From NCBI GenBank assembly GCA_947500845.1, contig CANMTP010000004.1:124001-188000 (forward strand): DNA of 64,000 bases. The letters are read 5' to 3'. Positions 23,690 to 32,526 of this stretch are shown one piece after another. Positions within the stretch are counted from its first letter, which is position 1. Every line of letters begins with the position of its first letter. The translations under genes and the position numbers were made by a program. The notes under the pieces are model-generated. The model was not told where the DNA came from. It searched no databases and worked only from the letters and a program-made list of their open reading frames with translations. Source of the stretch: an uncultured Aquimarina sp. Lineage in GTDB: Bacteria; Bacteroidota; Bacteroidia; Flavobacteriales; Flavobacteriaceae.

Positions 23690-24824
23690 ATTCTTTCTGA
23701 ATCTTATTGTAAAATGCTTTTTCGGTTACCTCTGACCATTTCGAGATTCTTTTTTGAAAATTAGAATAGCTTTCATAAACCTCCTTCGACAAAGGGTCAT
23801 CTCCTATCATTTCCAATAAAGCTTCATCTGTATATACTCTCAATGCATCTAGAGTCTCTTTTGAAAATTCACGTAACTCGACTCCTTCTTCATTAATTAA
23901 TTTATCGAGATAAATCCCATTTTGCTTATCAAATTCTGACAATACCCAAACCTGTGCCCGTTTGGATGCTGCTTGTAAAACTGCTTGCAAATGAGGTGGT
24001 AATCCATCATATAAATTCTTATTAACAAAAAATTCTAATTGTGAGCCTGTCTCATGCCAACCCGGAGTATAATAATATTTTGCAATTTTATGAAACCCCA
24101 TCTTATAATCATGATACGGGCCAATCCATTCGGTAGCATCAATGACCCCACGCTCTAAACTAGTGTAGACTTCACTACCAGCGACTAAAACTGCAGCTCC
24201 ACCGGCTTTTTCGAGAACTTTGCCTCCTATACCTGGTAATCTCATTTTTAATCCTTTGAAGTCTTCAATACTATTGATTTCTCTATTAAACCAGCCTCCC
24301 ATTTGCACACCGGTATTTCCTCCCATAAAAGGTACAAGATTGAATTTAGCATATGTCTTTTTCCATAGTTCATATCCACCTCCAACTTCTAGCCATGAAG
24401 TTATCTGCTGACTATTCATCCCAAAGGGTACTGCAGCAAAAAATTGTGCTGCCGGAGTTTTTCCTGCCCAATAATAAGCTGCACCGCATCCCATCTCTAT
24501 GCTACCTTGGGATACAGCATCAAAAGCTTCAAGTGGTGGTACTAATTCTCCCCCTCCGTATACTTTAATTTTAATTTGTCCATTAGACAATTCATCAACC
24601 CACTTGGCATATTTCTCTGCTACTTCACCTACTACCGGGAAGTTGGGAGGCCAAGTAGTGGTCATTTTCCAGTAAAATACTTTATCTGGCTTAGTCACAT
24701 CATACGAAGACGTATTCATCATACTTGCCGGAGGGTCCCCTAAACAGGAAACAATCGATGGAATAGCAAGAATTAGTATACAAATCCTGATTACCATCTG
24801 TTTTTTGATTCTGAAAAACTTCAT
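23688..24824 (-). CDS. TRAP transporter substrate-binding lipoprotein (DctP family)
   Basis: 378 residues. The lipoprotein signal has its Cys at about residue 27 (IPSIVSC). The mature protein is a DctP/TakP-type binding protein: FYWKMTTTWPPNFP at the start, the carboxylate-binding Arg in GLKMRLPGIGG, and ATEWIGPYHDYKMGF followed by PGWHETGSQLEF, which resembles the alpha-keto-acid-binding TakP group. A 2-oxo acid or other small carboxylate is therefore the likely ligand, but this is inference. It is the last gene of a leftward dctQ-dctM-dctP set with gaps of 3 and 8 bases. Confidence 0.9.
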   Translation of the reverse strand: MKFFRIKKQMVIRICILILAIPSIVSCLGDPPASMMNTSSYDVTKPDKVFYWKMTTTWPPNFPVVGEVAEKYAKWVDELSNGQIKIKVYGGGELVPPLEAFDAVSQGSIEMGCGAAYYWAGKTPAAQFFAAVPFGMNSQQITSWLEVGGGYELWKKTYAKFNLVPFMGGNTGVQMGGWFNREINSIEDFKGLKMRLPGIGGKVLEKAGGAAVLVAGSEVYTSLERGVIDATEWIGPYHDYKMGFHKIAKYYYTPGWHETGSQLEFFVNKNLYDGLPPHLQAVLQAASKRAQVWVLSEFDKQNGIYLDKLINEEGVELREFSKETLDALRVYTDEALLEMIGDDPLSKEVYESYSNFQKRISKWSEVTEKAFYNKIQKE

Positions 24825-24832
24825 AATTATGC

Positions 24833-26179
24833 CTATTTCGATATAAAAATAATCTCTGGAAAAAACACCACGGTCCCAACAATAACCAACTGAATGATAA
24901 TAAACGGAATGATCCCTTTATAAATCTGACTCGTTTTGACACTTTCTGGCGCTACACCTTTTAAATAAAACAGAGCAAACCCAAAGGGTGGAGTTAAAAA
25001 TGACGTTTGCAAATTTAAAGCAATCAAAATCCCTACCCAAAGCATATCCATATCAAAAGCATTAAATATTGGTGTGACTACCGGAACTATTATAAATACA
25101 ATTTCTATAAAATCTATAAAAAATCCTGCTATAAAAATTACTATCATGACCAATAATAAAAATAATAACGGAGTAAGATTAGAGGACATGATTAACTCCT
25201 GTAGATACGAGTCTCCTCCTAATGTTCTAAACACCAAAGTAAATGTGGTGGCGCCTAAAAGAATAAAAAACACCATAGAGGTAAGTTTTGTGGTCTCCTG
25301 TGCAACTTCTTTTAGAATTTTGAATGAAAATTTCTTTTGTACAATGGTCAGTATGGTTGCACCAATTGCCCCAATCGCAGAAGCTTCAGTAGGTGAAGCT
25401 ATCCCTGTAAAAATTGATCCTAAGACCAATACAATTAATAAAATTGGTAAAAAAAGTACTTTCAGAATCTTTGATGTAAAATTATCCCCTCTAAACTGCT
25501 TGATTTCTTCAGCAGGAATACTGGGTGCATCTTCTTTATGAATAAAAGATTTTATCAGGATGTAAATAATATACAAAATCACCAATATAATTCCGGGAAG
25601 CAAGGCTGCAGAAAACAATGCTCCAACATCAACAGACGCTGCTCCTCTGGATGAACTATTGATGGTATCTGCCAATAGTACCAATACAATTGATGGAGGA
25701 ATAATTTGTCCTAAAGTTCCCGCTGAGGCAATAACTCCTGTAGCAAGCTCGGTTTTATATCCTCGTTTAAGCATTGTTGGTAAACTTATCAATCCCATAG
25801 TTACAACGGTAGCCCCAACGATTCCTGTTGAAGCGGCAAGTAATGCGCCCACGATCACTACAGAAATTGCCAAGCCGCCCCGAACACGGCCAAACATCAT
25901 TGCCATAGTTTCTAATAAACTCTGCGCCAATCCGGATTTTTCGAGCATGATTCCCATAAAAATAAATAGCGGTACGGCCATCAATACATAGTTATTTACG
26001 ACGCCCATGATCCTTGACGGAAGTAAATAAAATGTAGACATCTGAAAAACTTCAGGAGCAAAAATAGATACTCCAAAGGCAAAAGCTACCGAAATACCTC
26101 CCAATGTGAATGCTACAGGATACCCTCTAAGGATAAGAATGAAAATAACTACAAATAATATTATTGCTAAATACTCCAT
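24833..26179 (-). CDS. TRAP transporter large permease (DctM)
   Basis: 448 residues with about twelve hydrophobic segments. This is the sodium-coupled transport subunit of a TRAP system. Typical DctM features are the N-terminal GYPVAFTLGG, GIVGATVVTMG with SAGTLGQIIPPSIVLVL, and near the C-terminus LNLQTSFLTPPFGFALFYLK. It lies between the small permease (3-base gap) and the binding-protein gene (8-base gap), so all three are one transcription unit. Confidence 0.94.
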   Translation of the reverse strand: MEYLAIILFVVIFILILRGYPVAFTLGGISVAFAFGVSIFAPEVFQMSTFYLLPSRIMGVVNNYVLMAVPLFIFMGIMLEKSGLAQSLLETMAMMFGRVRGGLAISVVIVGALLAASTGIVGATVVTMGLISLPTMLKRGYKTELATGVIASAGTLGQIIPPSIVLVLLADTINSSSRGAASVDVGALFSAALLPGIILVILYIIYILIKSFIHKEDAPSIPAEEIKQFRGDNFTSKILKVLFLPILLIVLVLGSIFTGIASPTEASAIGAIGATILTIVQKKFSFKILKEVAQETTKLTSMVFFILLGATTFTLVFRTLGGDSYLQELIMSSNLTPLLFLLLVMIVIFIAGFFIDFIEIVFIIVPVVTPIFNAFDMDMLWVGILIALNLQTSFLTPPFGFALFYLKGVAPESVKTSQIYKGIIPFIIIQLVIVGTVVFFPEIIFISK

Positions 26180-26182
26180 ACA

Positions 26183-26683
26183 CTAATCCTTATTGGAAAT
26201 AATTTGAATAGATTTAAGCATATGAGAGATACCTTGAAGCAAAAGAAAAGCGAATCCCAGGGTAATAGAAAACTTAAGTACGTACAATGCCGGTAATCCT
26301 CCTGCTTGGGATGAGGTTTCTCCTATACTAAATGAAGAAAGACTGTAATACCAGGAAGAAACAATGACGACATAACACCAAGGAATCAATAAAAAAGCTC
26401 CTCCAATGAGGTCTACCCAAGCCTTTCCCTTTTTAGAGAGTTTGTTATAAAAAATATCTACGCGCACATGTTTTCCATACTTGAATGTATATCCCGAAGC
26501 CAGAAGAAACATCATTCCGAATAGATAAATTTCTATTTCAATCATCCAGACATAAGTAAACTTAAAAATGTAACGAATGATCACATCAAGTCCTATGACT
26601 ACAGCTAGTAAAGCTGCGATCCAGCTTACCAATTCACCTAGTTTTTCACCAATCCAATCCAGAAAATCGATAATTTTTTGCAT
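26183..26683 (-). CDS. TRAP transporter small permease (DctQ)
   Basis: 166 residues with four hydrophobic segments and a DctQ-like pattern: an N-terminal helix, IRYIFKFTYVWMIEIEIYLF, then a KYGKHVRVDIF segment shared by DctQ proteins. It is the accessory membrane subunit needed by the DctM permease. First gene of the TRAP operon. Confidence 0.9.
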   Translation of the reverse strand: MQKIIDFLDWIGEKLGELVSWIAALLAVVIGLDVIIRYIFKFTYVWMIEIEIYLFGMMFLLASGYTFKYGKHVRVDIFYNKLSKKGKAWVDLIGGAFLLIPWCYVVIVSSWYYSLSSFSIGETSSQAGGLPALYVLKFSITLGFAFLLLQGISHMLKSIQIISNKD

Positions 26684-26785
26684 CTAATGATTTGTGTGTG
26701 TTCTTAACTAGGGTTGAAGATACTAAAATTAGATGCATAATTAAATATACCTAGTATCGTCGAAACAATAGTCTGTATTTAATAA

Positions 26786-27310
26786 TCATGGACGTACTCC
26801 TTCTAAAAGAAAATTGTTAAACTCTTCATCACTTTTGCCATGCAGAACACTAACGTCGCCAGTGGTTTCCAATACGACTGCACGCACTTCTTGTAATGAC
26901 AGAACGTTCGCTTCTCTTAGTTTACCTCGTAATTCATCCATAGTAATTTTAGCCTGACTCATATTATCCTTTAAAAACTCTCCCTCTTTCATTAAAAGTA
27001 GTGGAGTATTATCTGTAAGATTTCTGAATTTTTCAGATTTAAATTGAAAATAGGTTATTGTAAAATTGATTAAGTATAGAATACCAATCAGTAAAATACC
27101 TGTTAACAGTGTAGGGTTACTGGTTGCAACGCTCATCGCTAATAGATTACCTATAGCAATAGTATTTAAGAAGTCAAAACCCGTCATTTTTGCAAAGCTT
27201 TTAAGGCCAAAAATTCTTGTAAATATCAAAATTGATACATAAATTAATATAGTACCGATAAAAACGGCAGGAAGTTCATTTAAGTCTTTGGTAAAATATT
27301 CTTGAATCAT
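26786..27310 (-). CDS. DUF421 (YetF-like) membrane protein
   Basis: 174 residues. Three N-terminal transmembrane segments end near residue 85, with the family block RIFGLKSFAKMTGFDFLNTIAIGNLLA. A cytoplasmic YetF-type domain follows: NTPLLLMKEGEFLKDNMSQA, then LREANVLSLQEVRAVVLET. Members occur widely and one group has been tied to spore or stress membranes, but a biochemical function is not established. It sits alone between the TRAP operon and yaaA on the same strand. Confidence 0.86.
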   Translation of the reverse strand: MIQEYFTKDLNELPAVFIGTILIYVSILIFTRIFGLKSFAKMTGFDFLNTIAIGNLLAMSVATSNPTLLTGILLIGILYLINFTITYFQFKSEKFRNLTDNTPLLLMKEGEFLKDNMSQAKITMDELRGKLREANVLSLQEVRAVVLETTGDVSVLHGKSDEEFNNFLLEGVRP

Positions 27311-27485
27311 AATTTTCTATTTTTGAATGTAGAAGTAATAATTTTCTAAATTCTAAAATAAACAACTGATCTAAGACCGTTATCAAATAAAATAATGATC
27401 GATCCAGCGTAGCATATATAAGTCTAGTACTAATGCCCAAAAATCGCTTTTATAAAAGAAGAAATGGGAATCGATTCATAAATTA

Positions 27486-28247
27486 TTATCTTACAAAAAC
27501 AGGTTCATTATCTTTAGCAGTATATTTTTCACTGAAACCGTACCCGTCATAATTAAATCCTTTAAGATCTTCAAGGGTTTCGGCTCCAGTATCCATAATG
27601 TATCGTACCATCATTCCGCGAGCTTTTTTTGCATAGAAACTAATTACTTTGAGCTTGTCGTTTTTCCAATCTTTAAAAACTGGTGTGATTACAGGAACTT
27701 TTAAGTTTTTCTTGTCAACTGCACCAAAATATTCATTACTGGCTAAGTTAACAAACAATTCGTCATCGTCTAATTCATTATTTAGAGATGCTGTAATCGT
27801 ATCTTTCCAAAGTTCATATAAATCACTATTTCTTTCTATGGCTAATTTAGTTCCCATCTCTAATCGGTATGGCTGAATGAGATCGAGAGGCCTTAATAAT
27901 CCATACATTCCCGATAAAATTCTCAAAGTATCCTGAAGGCTATCGAGTTTATCTGTTGGTAGCGTATATGCATCAAGACCGGTATAAACATCGCCATCAA
28001 AAGCATATATTGCTGGCTTGGAGTTCTTTTTGGTGTGATCTTTTTGAAAATCCTGGTATCGGGTATAATTTAAGTCGGCTAATTTATCACTTATACTCAT
28101 CAAATCTCCAATTTCATTTTTAGACATTCGAGATAACTTTCGATTAATCTGAGCGGCAGTTTCTAAAAACTGTGGTTGAGTACCTCTGTCTGTAGGTAAC
28201 TCGTCTTCAAAGTTTAATGATTTTGCAGGAGATATTACTATTTTCAT
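27486..28247 (-). CDS. yaaA: Peroxide stress protein YaaA (UPF0246)
   Basis: 253 residues, full length for the family. The diagnostic start [18 protein letters not shown] is present, as are [58 protein letters not shown], and the C-terminal [11 protein letters not shown]. In E. coli YaaA limits oxidative DNA damage by lowering free iron, and the fold has a DNA-binding helix-hairpin-helix. Cytoplasmic, probably monocistronic. Confidence 0.93.
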   Translation of the reverse strand: MKIVISPAKSLNFEDELPTDRGTQPQFLETAAQINRKLSRMSKNEIGDLMSISDKLADLNYTRYQDFQKDHTKKNSKPAIYAFDGDVYTGLDAYTLPTDKLDSLQDTLRILSGMYGLLRPLDLIQPYRLEMGTKLAIERNSDLYELWKDTITASLNNELDDDELFVNLASNEYFGAVDKKNLKVPVITPVFKDWKNDKLKVISFYAKKARGMMVRYIMDTGAETLEDLKGFNYDGYGFSEKYTAKDNEPVFVR

Positions 28248-28375
28248 TGATCCGACTTTTTATTTTATTCAAAAATACAATTGTGCATTGACAATTGAAA
28301 TCAATCCAACTATTTCTTCTCTATTTGAGTATTAATAAAAGCTATTTTGAATTTGGATTTTTTTAGGATCATCAT

Positions 28376-28406
28376 AAAAAAAGCCTACTCATTTTGTGAG
28401 CAGGCT
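28376..28406 (-). terminator. Terminator downstream of the cold-shock gene
   Basis: A stem of AGCCT-A-CTCA with TGAG-C-AGGCT (28382-28406, one mismatch, 5-base loop) is followed on the minus strand by a run of T. It serves the leftward csp gene. Confidence 0.85.
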
Positions 28407-28432
28407 GTACTAAAAAAATTAATTCGTATATA

Positions 28433-28624
28433 TTAAATCACTTTAACATTTACTGCGTTTAATCCTTTTTTACCTTCTTTAAGGTCAAACTCTACTTCAT
28501 CTCCTTCACGAACTTCGTCGATTAATCCTGAGATGTGTACAAAGTGATCTTTGTTTGATCCTTCTTCTGTAATGAATCCAAATCCTTTGGAATCATTGAA
28601 AAATTTTACTGTTCCTTTATTCAT
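28433..28624 (-). CDS. Cold-shock protein (CspA family)
   Basis: 63 residues, one OB-fold cold-shock domain that binds single-stranded nucleic acid. RNP1 is KGFGFITEE and RNP2 is DHFVHIS, with the usual GTVKFFNDSKG start. It may act as an RNA chaperone. The start is near TACATTTG on the minus strand (28649-28642), giving a short leader of about ten bases rather than the long thermosensing leader of E. coli cspA. A terminator follows. Monocistronic. Confidence 0.95.
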   Translation of the reverse strand: MNKGTVKFFNDSKGFGFITEEGSNKDHFVHISGLIDEVREGDEVEFDLKEGKKGLNAVNVKVI

Positions 28625-28641
28625 TATAAAATATTAAAAGG

Positions 28642-28649
28642 CAAATGTA
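28642..28649 (-). promoter_or_regulatory. Promoter -7 element of the cold-shock gene
   Basis: The minus strand reads TACATTTG, an exact TAnnTTTG match, 17 bases upstream of the ATG at 28624. Confidence 0.55.
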
Positions 28650-28761
28650 CTATTTATTTGTTAAGGAATCTGCATTTATTTAAAAATAAAGTTTCTAATA
28701 ACCTTAATTTAATATTGAAAAAAGTAGTGAAAATAAATAGTTTTCGTACCAATTTAATTAG

Positions 28762-29811
28762 CTATTGATCGGTCAATTGATTCTTGGCATAGTTTCTCCA
28801 CCGTTCAACACATTGCTGTATATCTTCAGGAATTCTGCTTTCAAAGTGCATTTTCTCTCCAGTAACGGGATGCTCGAAACCCAAAGTCCGGGCATGTAAT
28901 GCTTGTCTTGGTAATATTTTGAAACAGTTTTCTACAAACTGTTTGTATTTGGTAAACGTAGTTCCTTTCAATATTTTTTCACCACCATAACGCTCATCAT
29001 TAAAAAGCGTATGACCAATATACTTCATATGAACCCTAATTTGATGTGTTCTACCTGTTTCCAATTTACAAGATACCAGAGTTACATATCCCAAACGTTC
29101 GATAACTTTATAATGAGTTACCGCCGGTTTACCCTTCTCTGCATCTTCTCCTTCAAAAACAGTGTTCTGAAGCCTGTTCTTTGGATGACGTCCAATATTA
29201 CCTTCTATTGACCCTTCATCTTCTTCAATATTCCCCCAAACAAGAGCTACATATTCACGCTCACTGGTTTTATCAAAAAACTGCTTGGCCAGATGTGTCA
29301 TCGCTTCTTCAGTCTTGGCGATTACTAAAAGTCCACTGGTATCCTTATCGATACGATGTACTAAACCCGGACGATCACTACTATTATTGGGAAGGTTATC
29401 AAAATGATAAATCAATGCATTGATCAAAGTACCAGAGTAATTACCGTGACCAGGGTGAACTACCATTCCTGCAGGTTTATTTACTACCAATAACACCTCA
29501 TCCTCGTATACAATATCTAACGGAATATCCTCGGGTGTAAGTAGATTCTCATAAGGCGGGTGAGAGAAAAGCACTCTAACTACGTCGTTAGGTTTTACCT
29601 TGTGATTAGATTTTACCGGGATATCGTTTACGAACACACTACCATTTTTGGCAGCTTGCTGTATCTTATTACGAGTCGCATTTTCAACAAAATTCATCAG
29701 GAATTTATCCACACGTAATGGGACTTGGCCAGCTCCTGCCACAAAACGATAATGCTCATAGAGATCATCCTCGGCACCATCAAAATCTCCTGTATCTACA
29801 TTTTCTTCCAA
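28762..29811 (-). CDS. rluD: Large-subunit rRNA pseudouridine synthase, RluD type
   Basis: 349 residues. An N-terminal S4 RNA-binding domain (RVDKFLMNFVENATRNKIQQ...) is followed by the RluA-family catalytic domain, with the catalytic Asp in HRIDKDTSGLLVIAKT and the family blocks KPAGMVVHPGHGN and ETGRTHQIRVHMKYIGH. The S4 domain plus length favour RluD, which modifies helix 69 of 23S rRNA, though RluC-like specificity cannot be excluded. It follows a PASTA gene on the same strand (11-base gap), an arrangement common in Bacteroidota. Confidence 0.92.
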   Translation of the reverse strand: MEENVDTGDFDGAEDDLYEHYRFVAGAGQVPLRVDKFLMNFVENATRNKIQQAAKNGSVFVNDIPVKSNHKVKPNDVVRVLFSHPPYENLLTPEDIPLDIVYEDEVLLVVNKPAGMVVHPGHGNYSGTLINALIYHFDNLPNNSSDRPGLVHRIDKDTSGLLVIAKTEEAMTHLAKQFFDKTSEREYVALVWGNIEEDEGSIEGNIGRHPKNRLQNTVFEGEDAEKGKPAVTHYKVIERLGYVTLVSCKLETGRTHQIRVHMKYIGHTLFNDERYGGEKILKGTTFTKYKQFVENCFKILPRQALHARTLGFEHPVTGEKMHFESRIPEDIQQCVERWRNYAKNQLTDQ

Positions 29812-29822
29812 AACTTTTCGTA

Positions 29823-30416
29823 TTAATTGGAAAGATTTAACTTCAATCCTTTGCCATCACCAACTACTAAATCAATTGTAGAGGTTTTCATTAACATGGT
29901 TCCCGGCTCTAATTTTTTTCCTTTATGCCTTAGTTCAAGAACCTGGTCAGACATATTAGGTTTATAAGTAACTGTACCTATTTTAAACCCAATAGCTATT
30001 AATTTAGGTTCTGCTTGTCTACGCGTTTGTAGCACCACATCAGGAACTTCAATTTTTCGATATCCTGAAGGATTTAGGGTGACATATATTTTTCTATTCT
30101 CCTTTACTTCACTACCGGCAACCGGATTTTGTTCTATAACAGAATATCGAGGATAATCGGGATTAAAACTAGCAGAATCCTGGACTTCATAACGCAAGTC
30201 TTTCTCTGTAAGGATCTTCTCTACCTCATCTAAATTCTTTTTACTCAAACTAGGAACTACAATACGTTGGTGATGATTTGTAGTACTTTCTAACCACTCT
30301 AAAGCAACATATGAAAGTATTGCAAGCATCGCAATAGCAATAACAACTTGTATTAAGAATATTTTACTGTAGATAAATTTAAAAAGTCCTTTGAAGAAAT
30401 CGACAACTTTATTCAT
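29823..30416 (-). CDS. PASTA-domain membrane protein
   Basis: 197 residues from ATG 30416. An ATG at 30428 is also in frame but would be almost at the predicted transcription start. One N-terminal transmembrane helix (about 18-43) leads to two extracytoplasmic PASTA repeats, recognisable by VPSLSKKNLDEVEKIL, VIEQNPVAGSEV, EVPDVVLQTRRQAEPKL and KKLEPGTML. PASTA repeats often bind peptidoglycan fragments. No kinase domain is attached. Divergent from ddl, which fits a cell-wall role, and upstream of rluD. Confidence 0.87.
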   Translation of the reverse strand: MNKVVDFFKGLFKFIYSKIFLIQVVIAIAMLAILSYVALEWLESTTNHHQRIVVPSLSKKNLDEVEKILTEKDLRYEVQDSASFNPDYPRYSVIEQNPVAGSEVKENRKIYVTLNPSGYRKIEVPDVVLQTRRQAEPKLIAIGFKIGTVTYKPNMSDQVLELRHKGKKLEPGTMLMKTSTIDLVVGDGKGLKLNLSN

Positions 30417-30436
30417 AAATATGTGCATAATTTGGA

Positions 30437-30444
30437 CAAATATA
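30437..30444 (-). promoter_or_regulatory. Promoter -7 element of the PASTA-rluD unit
   Basis: The minus strand reads TATATTTG, matching TAnnTTTG, about 20 bases upstream of the preferred PASTA start at 30416. Confidence 0.55.
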
Positions 30445-30485
30445 TAAAAACGGAAAGTTTTAAGCTTTTCTTATAAGATAAATGA

Positions 30486-30493
30486 TATTTTTG
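30486..30493 (+). promoter_or_regulatory. Promoter -7 element of ddl
   Basis: TATTTTTG, an exact TAnnTTTG match, lies 17 bases before the ddl ATG at 30511, giving a very short leader. Confidence 0.55.
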
Positions 30494-30510
30494 TTTTTAA
30501 AAGTACTTGA

Positions 30511-31485
30511 ATGAAGAAAAATATTGCCATTTTAATGGGGGGATATTCTAGCGAATTCGAAATATCTATACAAAGTGGGAATGTTGTATACAAACATTTA
30601 GATCCAGAGAAATATGTTGCCTATCGAATTCATATTACTACAGATGGTTGGTATTATGTAGATGATAAAGATCAAAAACATCCTATTGATAAAAATGATT
30701 TCTCTCTCTCACTAAATGGTTCTAAAATCATTTTTGATGCTGCCTTTAACATTATTCATGGTACTCCAGGTGAGGATGGTTTGATTCAGGCATACTTTGA
30801 ACTGATTGGAATACCACAAACTGCATGTGATTTTTATCCTGCTGCCCTTACTTTCAATAAAAGAGATTGTATAAGCGCCTTAAAACCATATGGAATACCA
30901 ACAGCGACTAATTATTTTCTGAATAAAGGAGACAAAATAGACTCAAAAGAAATTTTAGATACAGTTGGCTTACCCTGTTTTGTGAAAGCGAACAAAGCTG
31001 GCAGCAGCTATGGGGTTTCTAAAGTAAAAACCGAAGCTGAGCTTCTTCCGGCTATTGATTTGGCCTATAAAGAAGATGATGAGATTATTATTGAATCTTT
31101 TTTAAGCGGTACCGAAGTATCTGTTGGAGTAATTACCTACAAAGGCAAAGACACCGTGCTCCCAATCACAGAAATCGTATCAGAGAATGAATTTTTTGAT
31201 TATGAAGCTAAGTATTTAGGGAAATCTCAAGAAATTACTCCAGCCCGACTATCTAAAGAAGATACCAAAAAAGTTCAAGATCTGGCACTACGAGTATATC
31301 AGATATTAAAAATGAAGGGTTTTTCACGAAGTGAATATATTTTTCATAATGGAGAGCCTCATTTTATTGAAATGAATACTACTCCCGGATTTAGTGAGGC
31401 CAGTATTTTACCTCAACAAGTATTGGCCGCAGGAATTAGTATAAAAGATTTACTAACTAACACGATTGAGGAAGCAATTCAATAG
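30511..31485 (+). CDS. ddl: D-alanine-D-alanine ligase
   Basis: 324 residues, an ATP-grasp enzyme that makes D-Ala-D-Ala for peptidoglycan precursors in the cytoplasm. Family blocks are IAILMGGYSSEFEISIQSG at the start, IIHGTPGEDGLIQ, LPCFVKANKAGSSYGVSKV (ATP loop), IIESFLSGTEVSVGV, and HFIEMNTTPGFSEASILPQ with the metal-binding Glu-Met-Asn. It is expressed from its own promoter and is divergent from a PASTA protein gene. Confidence 0.95.
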   Translation: MKKNIAILMGGYSSEFEISIQSGNVVYKHLDPEKYVAYRIHITTDGWYYVDDKDQKHPIDKNDFSLSLNGSKIIFDAAFNIIHGTPGEDGLIQAYFELIGIPQTACDFYPAALTFNKRDCISALKPYGIPTATNYFLNKGDKIDSKEILDTVGLPCFVKANKAGSSYGVSKVKTEAELLPAIDLAYKEDDEIIIESFLSGTEVSVGVITYKGKDTVLPITEIVSENEFFDYEAKYLGKSQEITPARLSKEDTKKVQDLALRVYQILKMKGFSRSEYIFHNGEPHFIEMNTTPGFSEASILPQQVLAAGISIKDLLTNTIEEAIQ

Positions 31486-31614
31486 TTGTTATTTCAATAA
31501 ACAGATTATGAATCAAAATCTCGCTAAAAAAAGTCACTCAAAATTCTAAAATCGTAATTCTTAAAATCGTAAATTCATTCTTATCTTTATCATCTCACCA
31601 ATTCATACATATTC

Positions 31615-32070
31615 ATGAGAAGAGCAGTTTTTCCCGGATCATTTGACCCTATCACTTTAGGACATTATGACATTATAGAAAGAGGATTAACTCTTTTTGA
31701 TGAAATTATCATTGCTATAGGGATCAATGCTGATAAAAAATATATGTTCTCTCTAGAGGAAAGAAAGCGATTTATTCAAGAAGCCTTTAAAAGTGAATCT
31801 AAAATAAAAGTCATGACCTACAAAGGGTTAACTGTTGATTTTTGCAAGCAACAAGATGCTGACTTCATACTTAGAGGACTAAGAAATCCGGCGGATTTTG
31901 AATTTGAAAAAGCGATAGCACATACCAACCGAAAGATGTCTGAAATCGAAACAGTGTTTTTATTAACCTCATCGGGTAAAAGTTATATATCTTCTTCAAT
32001 CGTACGCGATGTTATTAGAAATGGTGGAAACGTTTCGGGGTTAGTTCCAGATACTGTAAAAGTAAAGTAA
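31615..32070 (+). CDS. coaD: Phosphopantetheine adenylyltransferase
   Basis: 151 residues. It catalyses the penultimate step of CoA synthesis. The nucleotidyltransferase motif is GSFDPITLGHYDII (T/HxGH type), and SYISSSIVRDV supplies the second ATP-binding segment. LRGLRNPADFEFEK is the usual family block. Full length. The following VOC gene is only six bases downstream and probably co-transcribed. Confidence 0.95.
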   Translation: MRRAVFPGSFDPITLGHYDIIERGLTLFDEIIIAIGINADKKYMFSLEERKRFIQEAFKSESKIKVMTYKGLTVDFCKQQDADFILRGLRNPADFEFEKAIAHTNRKMSEIETVFLLTSSGKSYISSSIVRDVIRNGGNVSGLVPDTVKVK

Positions 32071-32076
32071 CAATAG

Positions 32077-32478
32077 ATGCAACGTAAAATTGGAGCAATC
32101 ACTTTAGTGGTAAAAGATTATGACGAGGCTATTCAATTTTATACCGAAAAAATTAATTTTATACTTGTAGAAGACATAAAACTTGATGATGCAAAACGAT
32201 GGGTATTAATTACCCCGTCACTTGATAGCGATACAAATATTTTACTTGCCAGAGCAACAACTCAACCCCAAGAAGAAGCCATAGGAAATCAAACTGGCGG
32301 GCGGGTTTTTTTGTTTTTATATACCGATGATTTCTGAAAGGATTACAATCATATGAAATCAAAAGGAGTTTCTTTTCTAGAACAATCAAGAGATGAAATC
32401 TATGGTACCGTGGTTGTTTTTGAAGATCTTTATGGCAACAAATGGGATTTGATTGAAATTAAAAAAATATATCTATAA
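32077..32478 (+). pseudogene. VOC-family (glyoxalase-like) gene interrupted by an in-frame TGA
   Basis: The frame encodes IGAITLVVKDYDEAIQFYTE, the usual start of a vicinal-oxygen-chelate protein, and reaches TGA at 32335-32337 after YTDDF. The same frame continues without shift as KDYNHMKSKGVSFLEQ and then VVVFEDLYGNKWDLIEI, the standard VOC C-terminal half, to TAA 32476-32478. Aromatic Trp is expected at the TGA position, so TGG to TGA explains the break. The product would be an 86-residue fragment lacking half the fold, unless the stop is read through. Could be a sequencing error. Confidence 0.8.
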
Positions 32479-32526
32479 GTTAAACCATTTGTATAATCCA
32501 TAGTCTTACAGATAAATACTGGGACT

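Noticed and set aside
24700..24942. An 80-codon minus-strand frame bridging dctM and dctP
   Set aside because: Out of frame with both transporter genes, whose ends and starts fit each other with an 8-base gap.
32335..32337. TGA in the VOC gene as selenocysteine or a reassigned Trp codon
   Set aside because: Other genes in the window use TGG for Trp and end cleanly at TGA, and no selenocysteine insertion structure or selenium genes were seen. A simple nonsense change is more likely.
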